A stretch of 64,000 nucleotides of DNA from Candidatus Odyssella thessalonicensis L13. Lineage in GTDB: Bacteria > Pseudomonadota > Alphaproteobacteria > Paracaedibacterales > Paracaedibacteraceae. A model generated the notes under the pieces. The model searched no databases. It was not told the DNA's origin and saw only the letters and a program-made list of their open reading frames with translations. Positions 1 through 8,388 of the stretch are shown here, piece after piece. A program made the position numbers and the translations under genes. The stretch is from contig NZ_AEWF01000003.1 in NCBI RefSeq assembly GCF_000190415.1, positions 186,001 to 250,000 on the forward strand, read 5' to 3'. Position 1 is the first letter of the stretch. Each line of letters starts with the position of its first letter.

Positions 1-388
1 CTTTTAAAGCAAATAATGCTGCCTTAGCAGCGCCACCTCCCCCAAAAATCATTGCTTTTTGGCGGTTGGGGAAGTCTTGTATGACCTCTTTGATCGCTAA
101 GTAATCTGTATTGTCGCCAATCAGCTGGCCCTTAGACTCAAAAAATGTATTTACAGCCCCAATGGCTTGAGCTACTGGGGTCAACTGATGCAAATAAGGA
201 ATAATTTTTTCTTTATAGGGGGTGGTAACATTTCCCCCCTCATAATGAGCAAGAAGGGCTGCAAAATCCACTGGATGCTGATCGATTATCTCATAGCTGC
301 CGGGTAATCCATAATGGCTTATCCAATAGTGATGGATTTTAGGAGAAAGGGAATAGGAGATATTATGGCCAATAACTGCCAACTTCAT
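1..388 (-). CDS. aroE: Shikimate dehydrogenase, 3' part outside window
   Basis: This is the N-terminal 129 residues of the NADP-dependent enzyme that reduces 3-dehydroshikimate to shikimate in aromatic amino acid synthesis. I translated it by hand because it runs off the left edge. It begins MKLAVIGHNI and carries the shikimate-binding SLSPKIH motif near residue 13, VTTPYK with the catalytic lysine, GAVNT, and NTD in GDNTDY. The start of the nucleotide-binding fold follows as FGGGGAAKAAL. Its ATG overlaps the maf stop as ATGA, so the two are probably translationally coupled. The maf-aroE pair is the usual left flank of alphaproteobacterial origins. The residues after NTD (YLAI) differ from the common GxGF. 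Confidence 0.93.
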   Translation of the reverse strand, partial: MKLAVIGHNISYSLSPKIHHYWISHYGLPGSYEIIDQHPVDFAALLAHYEGGNVTTPYKEKIIPYLHQLTPVAQAIGAVNTFFESKGQLIGDNTDYLAIKEVIQDFPNRQKAMIFGGGGAAKAALFALK

Positions 389-999
389 TTTATAAGAATT
401 CCTTGCCGCCTCAGTTCTTCCATTAAGGGTAAAAGGGGCAGCCCCATAATGGTAAACATATCGCCTTCAATAGATTCAAAAAGCTGTGCTCCCAGACCTT
501 CCACTTGATAACAGCCCACCGAGCGAAGTAAATTATCCCCTAAGCGTTCCATATAAAATTTGATAAATTCGTCGGAAAAATTACGGCATCGGAGCGTGGT
601 GATGACAACTGTTGACCAGATTTCCTTCCCCTCGCGGTAGAGAACACATCCCGAAACTAACTGGTGCGGTTTGCCACGTAAGAAACTGAGCTGTTCTTTA
701 GCTTCTTCACGGGTTTTGGCTTTATCAAACCATTGCCCTTCACAGATAAGCATTTGATCAGCAGCAATAATGTAGTCAGTTTGATAGCGAGAGGTAACCG
801 CCATAGCCTTGGCAATGGCCAGTTCTAAGGCCGTTTGTTCGATGGACCAATTCTTTTCTTTTGCCACCGCCTTTATTGTATCCTCATTAACATCTGACGG
901 TACAGCAATAAACTCAATACCCACCTGCGAGAGAATTTGTGCACGTGAGATACTCTGGGAAGCCAAGATTAAATTTGGGCTGTGGATAATTCTGTTCAT
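385..999 (-). CDS. maf: Maf-like nucleoside triphosphate pyrophosphatase
   Basis: A 204-residue Maf/YceF-family protein, a house-cleaning enzyme that hydrolyses non-canonical or modified nucleoside triphosphates to monophosphates. The N-terminal phosphate-binding motif is LILASQSISRAQIL (about residues 10-23). The acidic AADQM motif in the middle corresponds to SDQ of YceF, and the C-terminal part has the family's LFESIEGD...IMGLPL pattern. Length matches the family (about 190-210). The ATG at 999 is the only sensible start; a perfect DnaA box at 981-989 lies inside its first codons. It is transcribed away from the origin and coupled to aroE. Whether it prefers m7GTP (YceF type) or dTTP/UTP cannot be decided by eye. 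Confidence 0.92.
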   Translation of the reverse strand: MNRIIHSPNLILASQSISRAQILSQVGIEFIAVPSDVNEDTIKAVAKEKNWSIEQTALELAIAKAMAVTSRYQTDYIIAADQMLICEGQWFDKAKTREEAKEQLSFLRGKPHQLVSGCVLYREGKEIWSTVVITTLRCRNFSDEFIKFYMERLGDNLLRSVGCYQVEGLGAQLFESIEGDMFTIMGLPLLPLMEELRRQGILIK

Positions 1000-1366
1000 A
1001 ACTGCATTAACCTTCCTGCAAACATAGTGGATAACTGTTTAAATGGGGCATACTTATCTAAAAGCTGTGTATAACTATGCCAGTTATAGAGATGTTTCCC
1101 AAGTAATTTTCATCCAAACTCTAAAACAATTCACATTTGTGGAGAAGAATGAAAACTATCCCCATTATTCACATAGTTATCCACAGAATGTGTGTGATAA
1201 AGTGTCACGTCAAGCTTTGATTTTCCAAGAATTTCAGTTAGGTTTATCAAAGATAGCATTGTGGATAACTTGAAGATGTGGATAAGTTAGGGATAATTAA
1301 TAATCCACATAATTCACAGGAATCCACTACTACTACATCTTATTTAAATACATATTATAGTTATTA
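981..1366. other. oriC: Chromosomal replication origin (oriC) with DnaA box cluster
   Basis: Six exact matches to the DnaA box TTATNCACA occur in about 300 bases: 981-989, 1066-1074, 1260-1268 and 1277-1285 on the minus strand (read TGTGNATAA on plus), and 1165-1173 and 1177-1185 on the plus strand. One-mismatch copies lie at 1026-1034, 1138-1146, 1301-1309 and 1310-1318. The AT-rich stretch at 1328-1366, next to hemE, is a candidate unwinding element. It sits between maf and hemE; the Caulobacter and Rickettsia origins also abut hemE. I saw no TTAA-N7-TTAA CtrA site. Boundaries are my estimate. Confidence 0.9.
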
Positions 1367-2392
1367 ATGCAGAACCGTCTTTTAAAAACCCTTAAGGGTC
1401 ACATTTTCACCATTCCCCCCCTTTGGATGATGCGTCAAGCAGGGCGTTATTTACCTGAATACCGCGCTGTAAGAGAACAAGCCGGAAGCTTTTGGAATTT
1501 ATGTTTTAATCCAGAATTGGCTTGCGAAGTTACTTTACAACCCATACGCCGGTTTGATTACGATGCGGCTATTATATTTAGCGATATTCTGGTAATTCCC
1601 AAAGCCATGGGCCAAACGGTTGATTTTGCGCCTAATCATGGCCCGCTTTTAGGGGAGCTTAATCACGAGCAAATCCATAGCTTTTGTAACTGGTCTGATT
1701 TTGATGCTCAGCTTATGCCTGTCTATGAAGCAATCAAGTTGACGCGAAATGCTTTAGATCCTTCAAAAGATCTTATTGGATTCGCCGGTTCGCCTTGGAC
1801 GATTGCTACCTATATGATTGATGGGGGTAAAGGCCATGAGTTTTCCCAAAGCCGGCAGGTATTAAGATCTGTAGAGGTCTTAGCACCGCTTTTACAAAGT
1901 CTTACATGCGCCATTACGCGTCATCTTGTTAATCAAGTTCGGGCCGGTGCCACTGCTGTACAAGTGTTTGATTCTTGGGCTGCACTTGTGCCTGCCGAAT
2001 TACGCGAACAAGTGTTATTTGCGCCGCTGCGGGAAATTGTGACACAAGTACGGCAGCAAATGGGGGACGTTCCGATAATATATTTTGGCCGGGGCATCGC
2101 AGAATCCTATTTAGAACTAGCGCCCCAGGATTTGAATATTGCCTTAGGGGTTGATCAACACGCTAACTTAGAAGAATTAGATAGAATCTTACCGCCCAAA
2201 ATTCCTCTCCAGGGTAATCTGGACCCAGAAATCCTGATCCACGGCGGGGAAGAGTTAGAAATTGCAGTCCAAAAGATTTTAAATATTGCCAACAACCGAC
2301 CCTTTGTGTTCAATTTAGGGCATGGTATTTTACCGCAAACACCGATTTCGCATGTGGAAAAGGTATGTAAGCTTGTAAGACGAGGATCATGA
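1367..2392 (+). CDS. hemE: Uroporphyrinogen decarboxylase
   Basis: This enzyme decarboxylates the four acetate side chains of uroporphyrinogen III to give coproporphyrinogen III in haem synthesis. The 341-residue protein has the N-terminal signature PLWMMRQAGRYLPEYR (about residues 18-33), the FSDILVIPKAMG segment carrying a catalytic aspartate, GFAGSPWTIATYM, and the C-terminal NLGHGILPQTP motif. Length fits the family. The ATG at 1367 follows the origin's AT-rich tract, and I see no clear Shine-Dalgarno, so translation may start on a leader-poor mRNA. Its TGA overlaps the hemH ATG, making hemE-hemH-hemJ a coupled haem operon at oriC. Confidence 0.96.
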   Translation: MQNRLLKTLKGHIFTIPPLWMMRQAGRYLPEYRAVREQAGSFWNLCFNPELACEVTLQPIRRFDYDAAIIFSDILVIPKAMGQTVDFAPNHGPLLGELNHEQIHSFCNWSDFDAQLMPVYEAIKLTRNALDPSKDLIGFAGSPWTIATYMIDGGKGHEFSQSRQVLRSVEVLAPLLQSLTCAITRHLVNQVRAGATAVQVFDSWAALVPAELREQVLFAPLREIVTQVRQQMGDVPIIYFGRGIAESYLELAPQDLNIALGVDQHANLEELDRILPPKIPLQGNLDPEILIHGGEELEIAVQKILNIANNRPFVFNLGHGILPQTPISHVEKVCKLVRRGS

Positions 2393-3402
2393 GACGAAAA
2401 AAGTTAGCAGTGGTGTTGATGAATCTGGGGGGACCAGATAGTCTGCAAAATGTCCGTCCTTTTCTTTCCAATTTGTTTTCCGATCCAGCAATTATTGGGC
2501 TTCCTAACCCCTTCCGTTACCTGGTTGCCAAGTTGATCTCACGGCGACGGGAAAAAAAGGCGCAAGAAATTTATAGAAAACTAGGGGGACAGTCACCCTT
2601 ACTGGAAAACACCCAAGCTCAGCAGCAAGCTCTTGAGGGCTTGTTGCACAATTTGCTGCCTGACTGGGAGTGTCGTGTCTTTATTGCCATGCGGTATTGG
2701 CATCCATTATCCGCTCAGACATGGGAAAATGTGCAAACTTGGGGGGCAGATCAGATTGTGGCCTTGCCATTATACCCTCAATTTTCGACAACAACCACCG
2801 CCTCAAGCTTAAAATTATGGCGTCAGCTCGCTCCTGACACCCTCACCCTGCAGCAGGGATGTTATTTTCAAGATCCTGGTTTTATCACGGCTTATCAAGA
2901 CCTAATTGATCAGGAAATCAAAGCAGCACCCTCTCAGGTCAAGCTACGGCTTCTATTTTCGGCCCATGGCATACCTCAGAAATTGGTCGACAATGGGGAT
3001 CCTTATCAGTGGCAAGTGGAGCAGAGTGTTGCTGCAATAATGGCTAACTTTGAGATTGATCATCGTATCTGCTATCAGAGCCGAGTTGGGCCGTTAAAGT
3101 GGTTGAACCCGAGCTTAGAGGCAGAAATAGAACAGGCAGCTCAGGAAAAAGTTGGCATTATCATTGTCCCCATTACCTTTGTTTCTGAACATTCCGAAAC
3201 TCTCGTAGAATTGGATATGGATTTTAAGGAAAAATCTTCAGAGTTAGGGATTCCTTTTTATGGGCGTGTTGCGACTGTTGGCACTCATCCCGAGTTTATT
3301 GCTGGGCTGGCACGCTTAGTTAAGGCTCGCGTGGAGACGCAACTGTCTTATCAAGCAAGCCTGTGTCCGCCTGAATTTAAATACTGTGGGTGCCGAGGAT
3401 GA
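2389..3402 (+). CDS. hemH: Ferrochelatase
   Basis: Inserts ferrous iron into protoporphyrin IX, the last step of haem synthesis, at the inner membrane. The 337-residue protein starts with the typical AVVLMNLGGPDSLQNVRPFL, has the metal-binding histidine in LLFSAHGIP (about residue 193), YQSRVGPLKWL, and the acidic cluster in PITFVSEHSETLVELD. The C-terminal CPPEFKYCGCRG adds clustered cysteines near the end; some bacterial ferrochelatases carry a C-terminal [2Fe-2S] cluster, but I cannot tell whether these residues form one. The start overlaps the hemE stop (ATGA) and the end overlaps the hemJ start. Confidence 0.96.
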   Translation: MRRKKLAVVLMNLGGPDSLQNVRPFLSNLFSDPAIIGLPNPFRYLVAKLISRRREKKAQEIYRKLGGQSPLLENTQAQQQALEGLLHNLLPDWECRVFIAMRYWHPLSAQTWENVQTWGADQIVALPLYPQFSTTTTASSLKLWRQLAPDTLTLQQGCYFQDPGFITAYQDLIDQEIKAAPSQVKLRLLFSAHGIPQKLVDNGDPYQWQVEQSVAAIMANFEIDHRICYQSRVGPLKWLNPSLEAEIEQAAQEKVGIIIVPITFVSEHSETLVELDMDFKEKSSELGIPFYGRVATVGTHPEFIAGLARLVKARVETQLSYQASLCPPEFKYCGCRG

Positions 3403-3842
3403 CTGAATTTCTTATTGAATACTGGTTATGGATTAAAAGTTTCCATATTTTTGCCATTATAGCGTGGATGGCTGGGCTATTTTATTTACCGCGATTATTT
3501 GTTTACCACAGTAAAACTAAGCGGGGAACTGAGCTTCATGAAACCTTTCTAGTGATGGAAGATAAGCTTTATCGCTTCATCATGCAGCCAGCCATGTTTT
3601 TTTCCTTGACATCGGGGGGAATTCTTGCCACGATTGGTGATACATGGCACATGCCGTGGCTACATGTCAAATTATTATCAATCACTTTTCTGTTGGTCTT
3701 TCATTTTTTACTTCGAAGCTGGCATAATGACTTCAAGTGTGGAAAATTCTGCCGAAGTGAGCGCTTCTATAGACTTATCAATGAGCTACCAACGTTATTG
3801 CTGGCGATAATCATAATTTGCGTAGTGATCAAACCTTTTTAA
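3399..3842 (+). CDS. hemJ: HemJ-type protoporphyrinogen IX oxidase
   Basis: Membrane-bound enzyme that oxidises protoporphyrinogen IX, replacing HemG or HemY in many alphaproteobacteria. The protein has four hydrophobic segments, the early KSFHIFAIIAWMAGLFYLPRLF signature (two invariant-type histidines are His near residue 17 and His in VYHSKT) and a late HFLLRSWHNDF segment. I chose the ATG at 3399 because it overlaps the hemH stop as ATGA and matches the family's short N-terminus; a GTG at 3390 is possible. As third gene of hemE-hemH-hemJ it supplies the penultimate haem step. Confidence 0.92.
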   Translation: MTEFLIEYWLWIKSFHIFAIIAWMAGLFYLPRLFVYHSKTKRGTELHETFLVMEDKLYRFIMQPAMFFSLTSGGILATIGDTWHMPWLHVKLLSITFLLVFHFLLRSWHNDFKCGKFCRSERFYRLINELPTLLLAIIIICVVIKPF

Positions 3843-3860
3843 CCTATTCAGGAATTCTTT

Positions 3861-5132
3861 ATGCATCTTCAAGAACTTAAACGTCAGTCACCCGCTGAAT
3901 TATTAGCAAAAGCCGAAGAGTTGGAAATCGAAAATGCAAGCGCGATGCGTAAGCAAGACTTAGTTTTTGCAATCTTAAAAAAGCTCGCAGACAAGGATGT
4001 TGCGATTTTCGGTGATGGCGTTGTAGAAATTTTACAGGATGGGTTTGGATTTCTTCGTTCTCCTGAAGCAAATTATCTGCCCGGCCCCGATGATATTTAC
4101 GTTTCCCCCAGCCAAGTCCGTCGTTTTGGTTTAAGGACCGGTGATACGGTCGAAGGACAAATTCGTGCTCCTAAAGAAGGTGAGCGCTACTTTGCTCTGC
4201 TCAAAGTCAATAAAATTAACTTTGAAGAGCCTGAAAACATTAAATATCGCATCAATTTTGATAACTTAACGCCGCTTTATCCTGATGAACGTATAAAGCT
4301 GGAAATGGAATTACCGCCTAAATCGGGTGGTAACAATGATCTGTCGCAGCGCGTCATTGATTTGGTCGCCCCCTTAGGCAAGGGGCAGCGTGCGCTTGTG
4401 GTCGCGCCGCCGCGCACCGGTAAAACGGTTATGTTGCAAAATATTGCCCATGCCATTACCACCAATCATCCTGAAGTATATTTAATCGTTTTACTGATTG
4501 ATGAACGGCCTGAAGAAGTAACGGATATGGCCCGCTCAGTTAAAGGCGAAGTGGTGTCGTCGACTTTTGATGAGCCGGCGGCTCGCCACGTGCAAGTGGC
4601 AGAGATGGTTATTGAAAAAGCCAAGCGCTTAGTTGAGCAAAAACGGGATGTGGTAATTCTTTTAGACTCCATAACACGCCTAGCGCGGGCCTACAACACC
4701 GTTGTCCCCTCTTCGGGTAAGGTGTTGACCGGCGGCGTCGATGCGAACGCTCTACAGCGCCCTAAACGCTTTTTTGGTGCTGCTCGTAATATCGAGGAAG
4801 GGGGATCCTTAACAATTATTGCCACCGCCCTTATTGAAACCGGCTCGCGGATGGATGAAGTCATCTTTGAAGAATTTAAAGGAACGGGTAACGCGGAAAT
4901 TGTTATGGATCGCAAATTATCCGACAAGCGTGTCTTCCCGGCTATTGATATCAACAAGTCCGGAACCCGTAAAGAAGAGTTATTGGTGGCTGATAAAGCA
5001 GAGCTCACGAAGATGTGGGTATTGCGCCGGATTCTCAATCCTATGGGAACGGTGGAAGCCATGGAATTCTTGGTTGATAAGCTTAAATTCAGCAAGAATA
5101 ATGCTGATTTCTTCCAATCTATGAACTCCTAA
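3861..5132 (+). CDS. rho: Transcription termination factor Rho
   Basis: Hexameric RNA-dependent ATPase that ends transcription. The 423-residue protein has the N-terminal Rho domain ([20 protein letters not shown]), the cold-shock-like RNA-binding fold with [20 protein letters not shown] near residues 55-75, the Walker A motif APPRTGKT near residue 180, and Walker [17 protein letters not shown]. An AGGAA ribosome site lies seven bases before the ATG at 3861. It follows hemJ by 18 bases, so it may be read with the haem genes, and ends before a strong intrinsic terminator. The hemE-to-rho order is conserved in alphaproteobacteria. Confidence 0.98.
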   Translation: MHLQELKRQSPAELLAKAEELEIENASAMRKQDLVFAILKKLADKDVAIFGDGVVEILQDGFGFLRSPEANYLPGPDDIYVSPSQVRRFGLRTGDTVEGQIRAPKEGERYFALLKVNKINFEEPENIKYRINFDNLTPLYPDERIKLEMELPPKSGGNNDLSQRVIDLVAPLGKGQRALVVAPPRTGKTVMLQNIAHAITTNHPEVYLIVLLIDERPEEVTDMARSVKGEVVSSTFDEPAARHVQVAEMVIEKAKRLVEQKRDVVILLDSITRLARAYNTVVPSSGKVLTGGVDANALQRPKRFFGAARNIEEGGSLTIIATALIETGSRMDEVIFEEFKGTGNAEIVMDRKLSDKRVFPAIDINKSGTRKEELLVADKAELTKMWVLRRILNPMGTVEAMEFLVDKLKFSKNNADFFQSMNS

Positions 5133-5153
5133 AAGTATTATCTAGCTTTAGAG

Positions 5154-5188
5154 CAGGCTCAAATCGAGAAGATTTAAGCCTGTTTTTT
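5154..5188 (+). terminator. Rho-independent terminator after rho
   Basis: CAGGCTCAAATC (5154-5165) pairs with GATTTAAGCCTG (5171-5182) apart from one mismatch, with a GAGAA loop, followed by a run of six T. It closes the hemE-hemH-hemJ-rho transcript. The remaining gap to 5478 is AT-rich and I see no gene in it. Confidence 0.9.
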
Positions 5189-5478
5189 ATTGATCCCAAT
5201 TTTCAGAAGCTTCCTGAGTTCGCTTTTAAGGGTGCTCTTAAAACCGAATTATCCTGTAATTTCCTGCTGATAAGGCAGCCCTCACCATCCTCTTCATTTT
5301 AATAGTCTGGTTTTCCCAACAGGCGGAGTCATCTATTATATCAAATTCTTAAACCCGTAAAGGTTATGGGTTATAAAATTTTTATTAGGAAATTGTAAAC
5401 TTTTATAAAATCCTGGTGGACTATTAATATTTAAATATACTTAAATGTAAAGGCATCTCAATTATCTATGAAGTAATT

Positions 5479-5757
5479 ATGAAAGTTATCAAGAATATAG
5501 CCACTCTTGTGGCTTCAAACCTTTGGTCTTGTTTAGCAATAGAATATCCGGCTCAAGAATCGCTGCATAATTTAACGCTGATGGATATGCCGACAGAAAT
5601 GTTAGTCAGAATCTTAGAGCTCACCCCTGATGACGAGCTCTTAGGGGTACGGCAAGTTTGTCGAGAGTGGAATGGCTTAGTCTTATATGGCCACAAGGTC
5701 TGTAAGAATTATAAGGGGAAACCCCAGCAAAGAATGCTACAAAATTTGAGGAGCTGA
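5479..5757 (+). CDS. F-box domain protein fragment with N-terminal signal-like segment
   Basis: A 92-residue frame with a eukaryotic-type F-box at residues 34-68: MPTEMLVRILELTPDDELL followed by VRQVCREWNGLV matches the F-box pattern (L/MPxEhLxxIL..L..xxLLxxRxVCxxWxxL). F-boxes recruit substrates to SCF ubiquitin ligases through Skp1, so in bacteria they usually mark effectors sent into a eukaryotic host. Residues 1-20 (two lysines, then IATLVASNLWSCLA) resemble a signal peptide. The frame stops at 5757, but the Sel1-repeat frame opens at 5715 in another phase and has no good start, so I think both are one frameshifted gene of about 559 residues. The likely indel is in the GGGGAAACCCC tract at 5715-5725. 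Confidence 0.75.
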   Translation: MKVIKNIATLVASNLWSCLAIEYPAQESLHNLTLMDMPTEMLVRILELTPDDELLGVRQVCREWNGLVLYGHKVCKNYKGKPQQRMLQNLRS

Positions 5758-5837
5758 CCGCAACCATACAGCTTAATTTAAAGAATAATTCTCCCCAGGA
5801 AGCGGCGACAGCCTACTTTTTATTAGGAGATATCTAC

Positions 5838-7157
5838 TTGTACGGTATTAGTAAGGGGCGGCCTAAGTACGAGGAAGCTCTCTACTATTATGAGGAAGCG
5901 CACAATCAGTCCTTTGGAGCAGCATCTCTAAGGTTAGCTATAATGTACGAGGACGGGCTAGGAATAGTCCCCGCAGATAAACAAAGAATTGCAGAACTTT
6001 ATGAAAATGCTGGATGTACGGGATATGCATCTGCATGTCTTTTGCTGGGTGAGATGTATCAGGCGCACGCAAGTGTTCCCCAAGACTATGAAAGAGCCAT
6101 TGCTCTTTACGAAAAGGCAGCCGCTAGAAAAAACTCTGAGGCACTTTCCAATTTGGGTATGCTGCATTACGCAGGTATAGGTGTCCCTAAAGACTATGTG
6201 AAAGCTGCAAAGCTATTGGAGGAGGCAGCTGCTCAAAGTCACCCCCCTTCTCAAGTCAGTTTGGGAGCAATGCTTCACGAAGGAATAGGGATTTTTAGGG
6301 ACTATAAAAGAGCCGCAGAGCTATTTGAAAAAGCAGCCGCTGTAGAGCATCCTGGTGGTCAATATTATTTAGGCCTCATGTATCAGCGTGGAACCTGGGT
6401 TCCTCAAGATTATAGGAAAGCTTTAGAATTAATAGAAAAGGCGGCAGCTCAGGGCCTTGCGGAAGCTAAGAATTATTTAGGTCTCTTGTATGAAAAAGGT
6501 GAACTAGTCCCCCAAGACAGTAATAAAGCTCTAGAATACTATGAAGAGGCAGCAGCGCAAGGAGAGGCTGATGCTCAGTTTAATTTAGGGGTGAGCTATA
6601 TGATGGGAAAAGGAATGTCTCAGGACTATACGAAAGCTGCAGAACTTTTTGCAGAGGCAGCAAAACAAGGGCTTGCTACTGCTCAGTTTAACTTAGGAGT
6701 GATGTACAGGCTGGGGCAAGGGGTCCCTCAAGATAATAAAAAAGCTTTAGAATTATTTGAGGAAGCAGCCGCTCAGGGTGTTGCTATTGCTCAGTTTAAT
6801 GTAGGGATGATGTATATGCTGGGGGAAGGGGGCCCTCCAGATGATAACAAAGCTATAAAACTATTTAGAAAGGCAGTCTTCCAAGGTGAGGCCGCTGCTG
6901 TCAATGCTCTAGGTTGGATGTATGAGCTGGGCCGTGGTGTTGAAAAGGATGAGGGCAAGGCTGTTTCTTATTACAAAAAAGCAGCTAACCAGAACTGTGC
7001 TTGTGGAATATTAAATCTGGCTTATTGCTTAGAACATGGGATTGGAATAGCTGTTGATACGATGAGAGCGGCGGATCTCTATGCCAGCATCGATGACGCC
7101 ACTAAATTAGAATGGCGCCAGGCGCGAGGGTTAGAGAACTCAACCGCCAGCAGTTAA
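5838..7157 (+). CDS. Sel1-like repeat protein, probable 3' half of the F-box gene
   Basis: About twelve Sel1-like repeats of 36 residues fill the frame, each like LGxMYxxGxGVPQDYxKAxELFEKAAAQG. They form an alpha-solenoid used for protein binding. The listed start is a TTG at 5838 without a ribosome site, yet the frame is open without stops from 5715 and already codes half a repeat (EAATAYFLLGDIYLYGI) before the TTG. That argues against a separate gene and for fusion with the F-box frame just upstream, shifted by one base. F-box plus Sel1 solenoid would be a substrate-adaptor design. Repeats 7-9 are the most alike. I place its function in host interaction by inference only. Confidence 0.8.
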   Translation: MYGISKGRPKYEEALYYYEEAHNQSFGAASLRLAIMYEDGLGIVPADKQRIAELYENAGCTGYASACLLLGEMYQAHASVPQDYERAIALYEKAAARKNSEALSNLGMLHYAGIGVPKDYVKAAKLLEEAAAQSHPPSQVSLGAMLHEGIGIFRDYKRAAELFEKAAAVEHPGGQYYLGLMYQRGTWVPQDYRKALELIEKAAAQGLAEAKNYLGLLYEKGELVPQDSNKALEYYEEAAAQGEADAQFNLGVSYMMGKGMSQDYTKAAELFAEAAKQGLATAQFNLGVMYRLGQGVPQDNKKALELFEEAAAQGVAIAQFNVGMMYMLGEGGPPDDNKAIKLFRKAVFQGEAAAVNALGWMYELGRGVEKDEGKAVSYYKKAANQNCACGILNLAYCLEHGIGIAVDTMRAADLYASIDDATKLEWRQARGLENSTASS

Positions 7158-7315
7158 TTATAGGAGTCAACTCGAGCGAGAAAATAGGTCTCCTCAAAAG
7201 CAGTTGAGACAATACTCAGGAAGATCCTTCTCAAAGTCCGCTAACAGCAAGTATGCACTGAGGCATTGTGTAACTTTAGCTAATAGCTTAAAAAGGCTTA
7301 ACTAAGAAGAGGGGG

Positions 7316-8218
7316 TTAATCCTCTCCTTTAATGGAGCGCCGCATTTCTTGTAAGCGTCGGGCGAGCACGTCTCTTAGATCACTGTCTTGGTAAAGTGGC
7401 TTGTCCTTAAGCATCCGCTCAGCCACTGGCTTCAATTTAATTGATCCCTTTTTAATCTCGCTTAACACATCCGGTGACAATGAGGAAGTTCCCGATTTTG
7501 TCAGTTTGGGCGGAACCTTTTGCTCACCGATAGGACCGCGGAGCTGAATCAACCCAATACCTTTTTTCTCAGATTTCAATGGAGCGGTATTGATTAAATT
7601 GCTAGGTGCTTTCGGTGCAACAGGTGCGACTGGAATCAGATAAGCCGGGGGTGCTACGGGCGGCGGCGGCGGTGGAATGATTGCCTTTGCCAGCTCTGCT
7701 TCAATCTGGCGCTGTTGATCTTCTACTAAGCGGGCCCGTTCAGAAGCTTGGGCGTAATCATGATGATAATCTTTATTCAGTTTGATTCCCAAATTTCCAG
7801 CAACCACTTCGAAAGCTAAGGTTGCATGGTACTGCGGGGGAGTATTGCTCCAGACATGTAAGCGCGATTTCGGGGCATTGGCATAATCTATTTGCAGGCA
7901 ATCCAACTGATACTCAAAGTACTGAGATAAGATGACTAAGGCTGCTTTCTTATTGTTCAGTAATGTTGCCAAAAGAAATTGATGAAAATGACTGATGCGC
8001 GTGGTGACTTCTTGCTCCAGGGGGGAACTGGGATCCCGCCAAAAATGGGCAGCGATGTCACGGATTTGCCGCCAGTCATCTTTGTGATATTGCTCTAAGG
8101 TCGCATCAATGGCATTGCTGACCATCTTCTGAAGGATTTGCTCATTTGTTTGGGGGTCTGCGCTTAAACTCGACTGAATAAAGAGAGAGACAAGACCCAG
8201 ATACAGGAGTTTTCTCAT
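7316..8218 (-). CDS. Secreted proline-rich WH2-domain protein, candidate actin nucleator
   Basis: A 300-residue protein with a signal peptide (residues 1-20, ending SSLSA), a helical region (25-180), a proline run IPPPPPPVAPPAY (181-193) and more proline-rich linker, then a WH2-like actin-binding motif DVLSEIKKGSIKLKPV (250-265). The tail LRDVLARRLQEMRRSIKGED (281-300) resembles the connector and acidic end of WASP-family VCA regions. Polyproline (profilin binding), WH2 and a C-like segment in this order recall RickA and WASP. I infer an exported effector acting on host actin. The WH2 has one extra residue between G and LK compared with N-WASP. No operon partner is visible; phrB lies upstream. 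Confidence 0.72.
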   Translation of the reverse strand: MRKLLYLGLVSLFIQSSLSADPQTNEQILQKMVSNAIDATLEQYHKDDWRQIRDIAAHFWRDPSSPLEQEVTTRISHFHQFLLATLLNNKKAALVILSQYFEYQLDCLQIDYANAPKSRLHVWSNTPPQYHATLAFEVVAGNLGIKLNKDYHHDYAQASERARLVEDQQRQIEAELAKAIIPPPPPPVAPPAYLIPVAPVAPKAPSNLINTAPLKSEKKGIGLIQLRGPIGEQKVPPKLTKSGTSSLSPDVLSEIKKGSIKLKPVAERMLKDKPLYQDSDLRDVLARRLQEMRRSIKGED

Positions 8219-8388
8219 TTTTCACTCCTAATAGGTAAGAAGTATAAAACCAGTATTCATTAAAAAAGTTAATTTTTCGTTAATTTCTTAAGGGATTATT
8301 AGTAATCAGCACACTGAAGCGCGGGCAGAGGACAATTAGGGCCGTCTTAGAATTTATAGCTACTTTGTCTTAGTCAATAACAGCGCTC

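Noticed and set aside
981-1366. CtrA binding sites in oriC
   Set aside because: No TTAA-N7-TTAA was found; the nearest, TTAG-N6-TTAA near 1287, has the wrong half-site and spacing.
4691-5095. Minus-strand ORF of 134 residues within rho
   Set aside because: It is the antisense shadow of a highly conserved gene and has no ribosome site or family match. The same applies to other long antisense frames in gyrA, alaS and ccmF.
5713-5757. Programmed -1 frameshift between the F-box and Sel1 frames
   Set aside because: GGGGAAA lies in the overlap, but in the reading phase it is G GGG AAA, not the X XXY YYZ form, and the other candidate (A CAA AAT) is not slippery. An indel or sequencing error is simpler.
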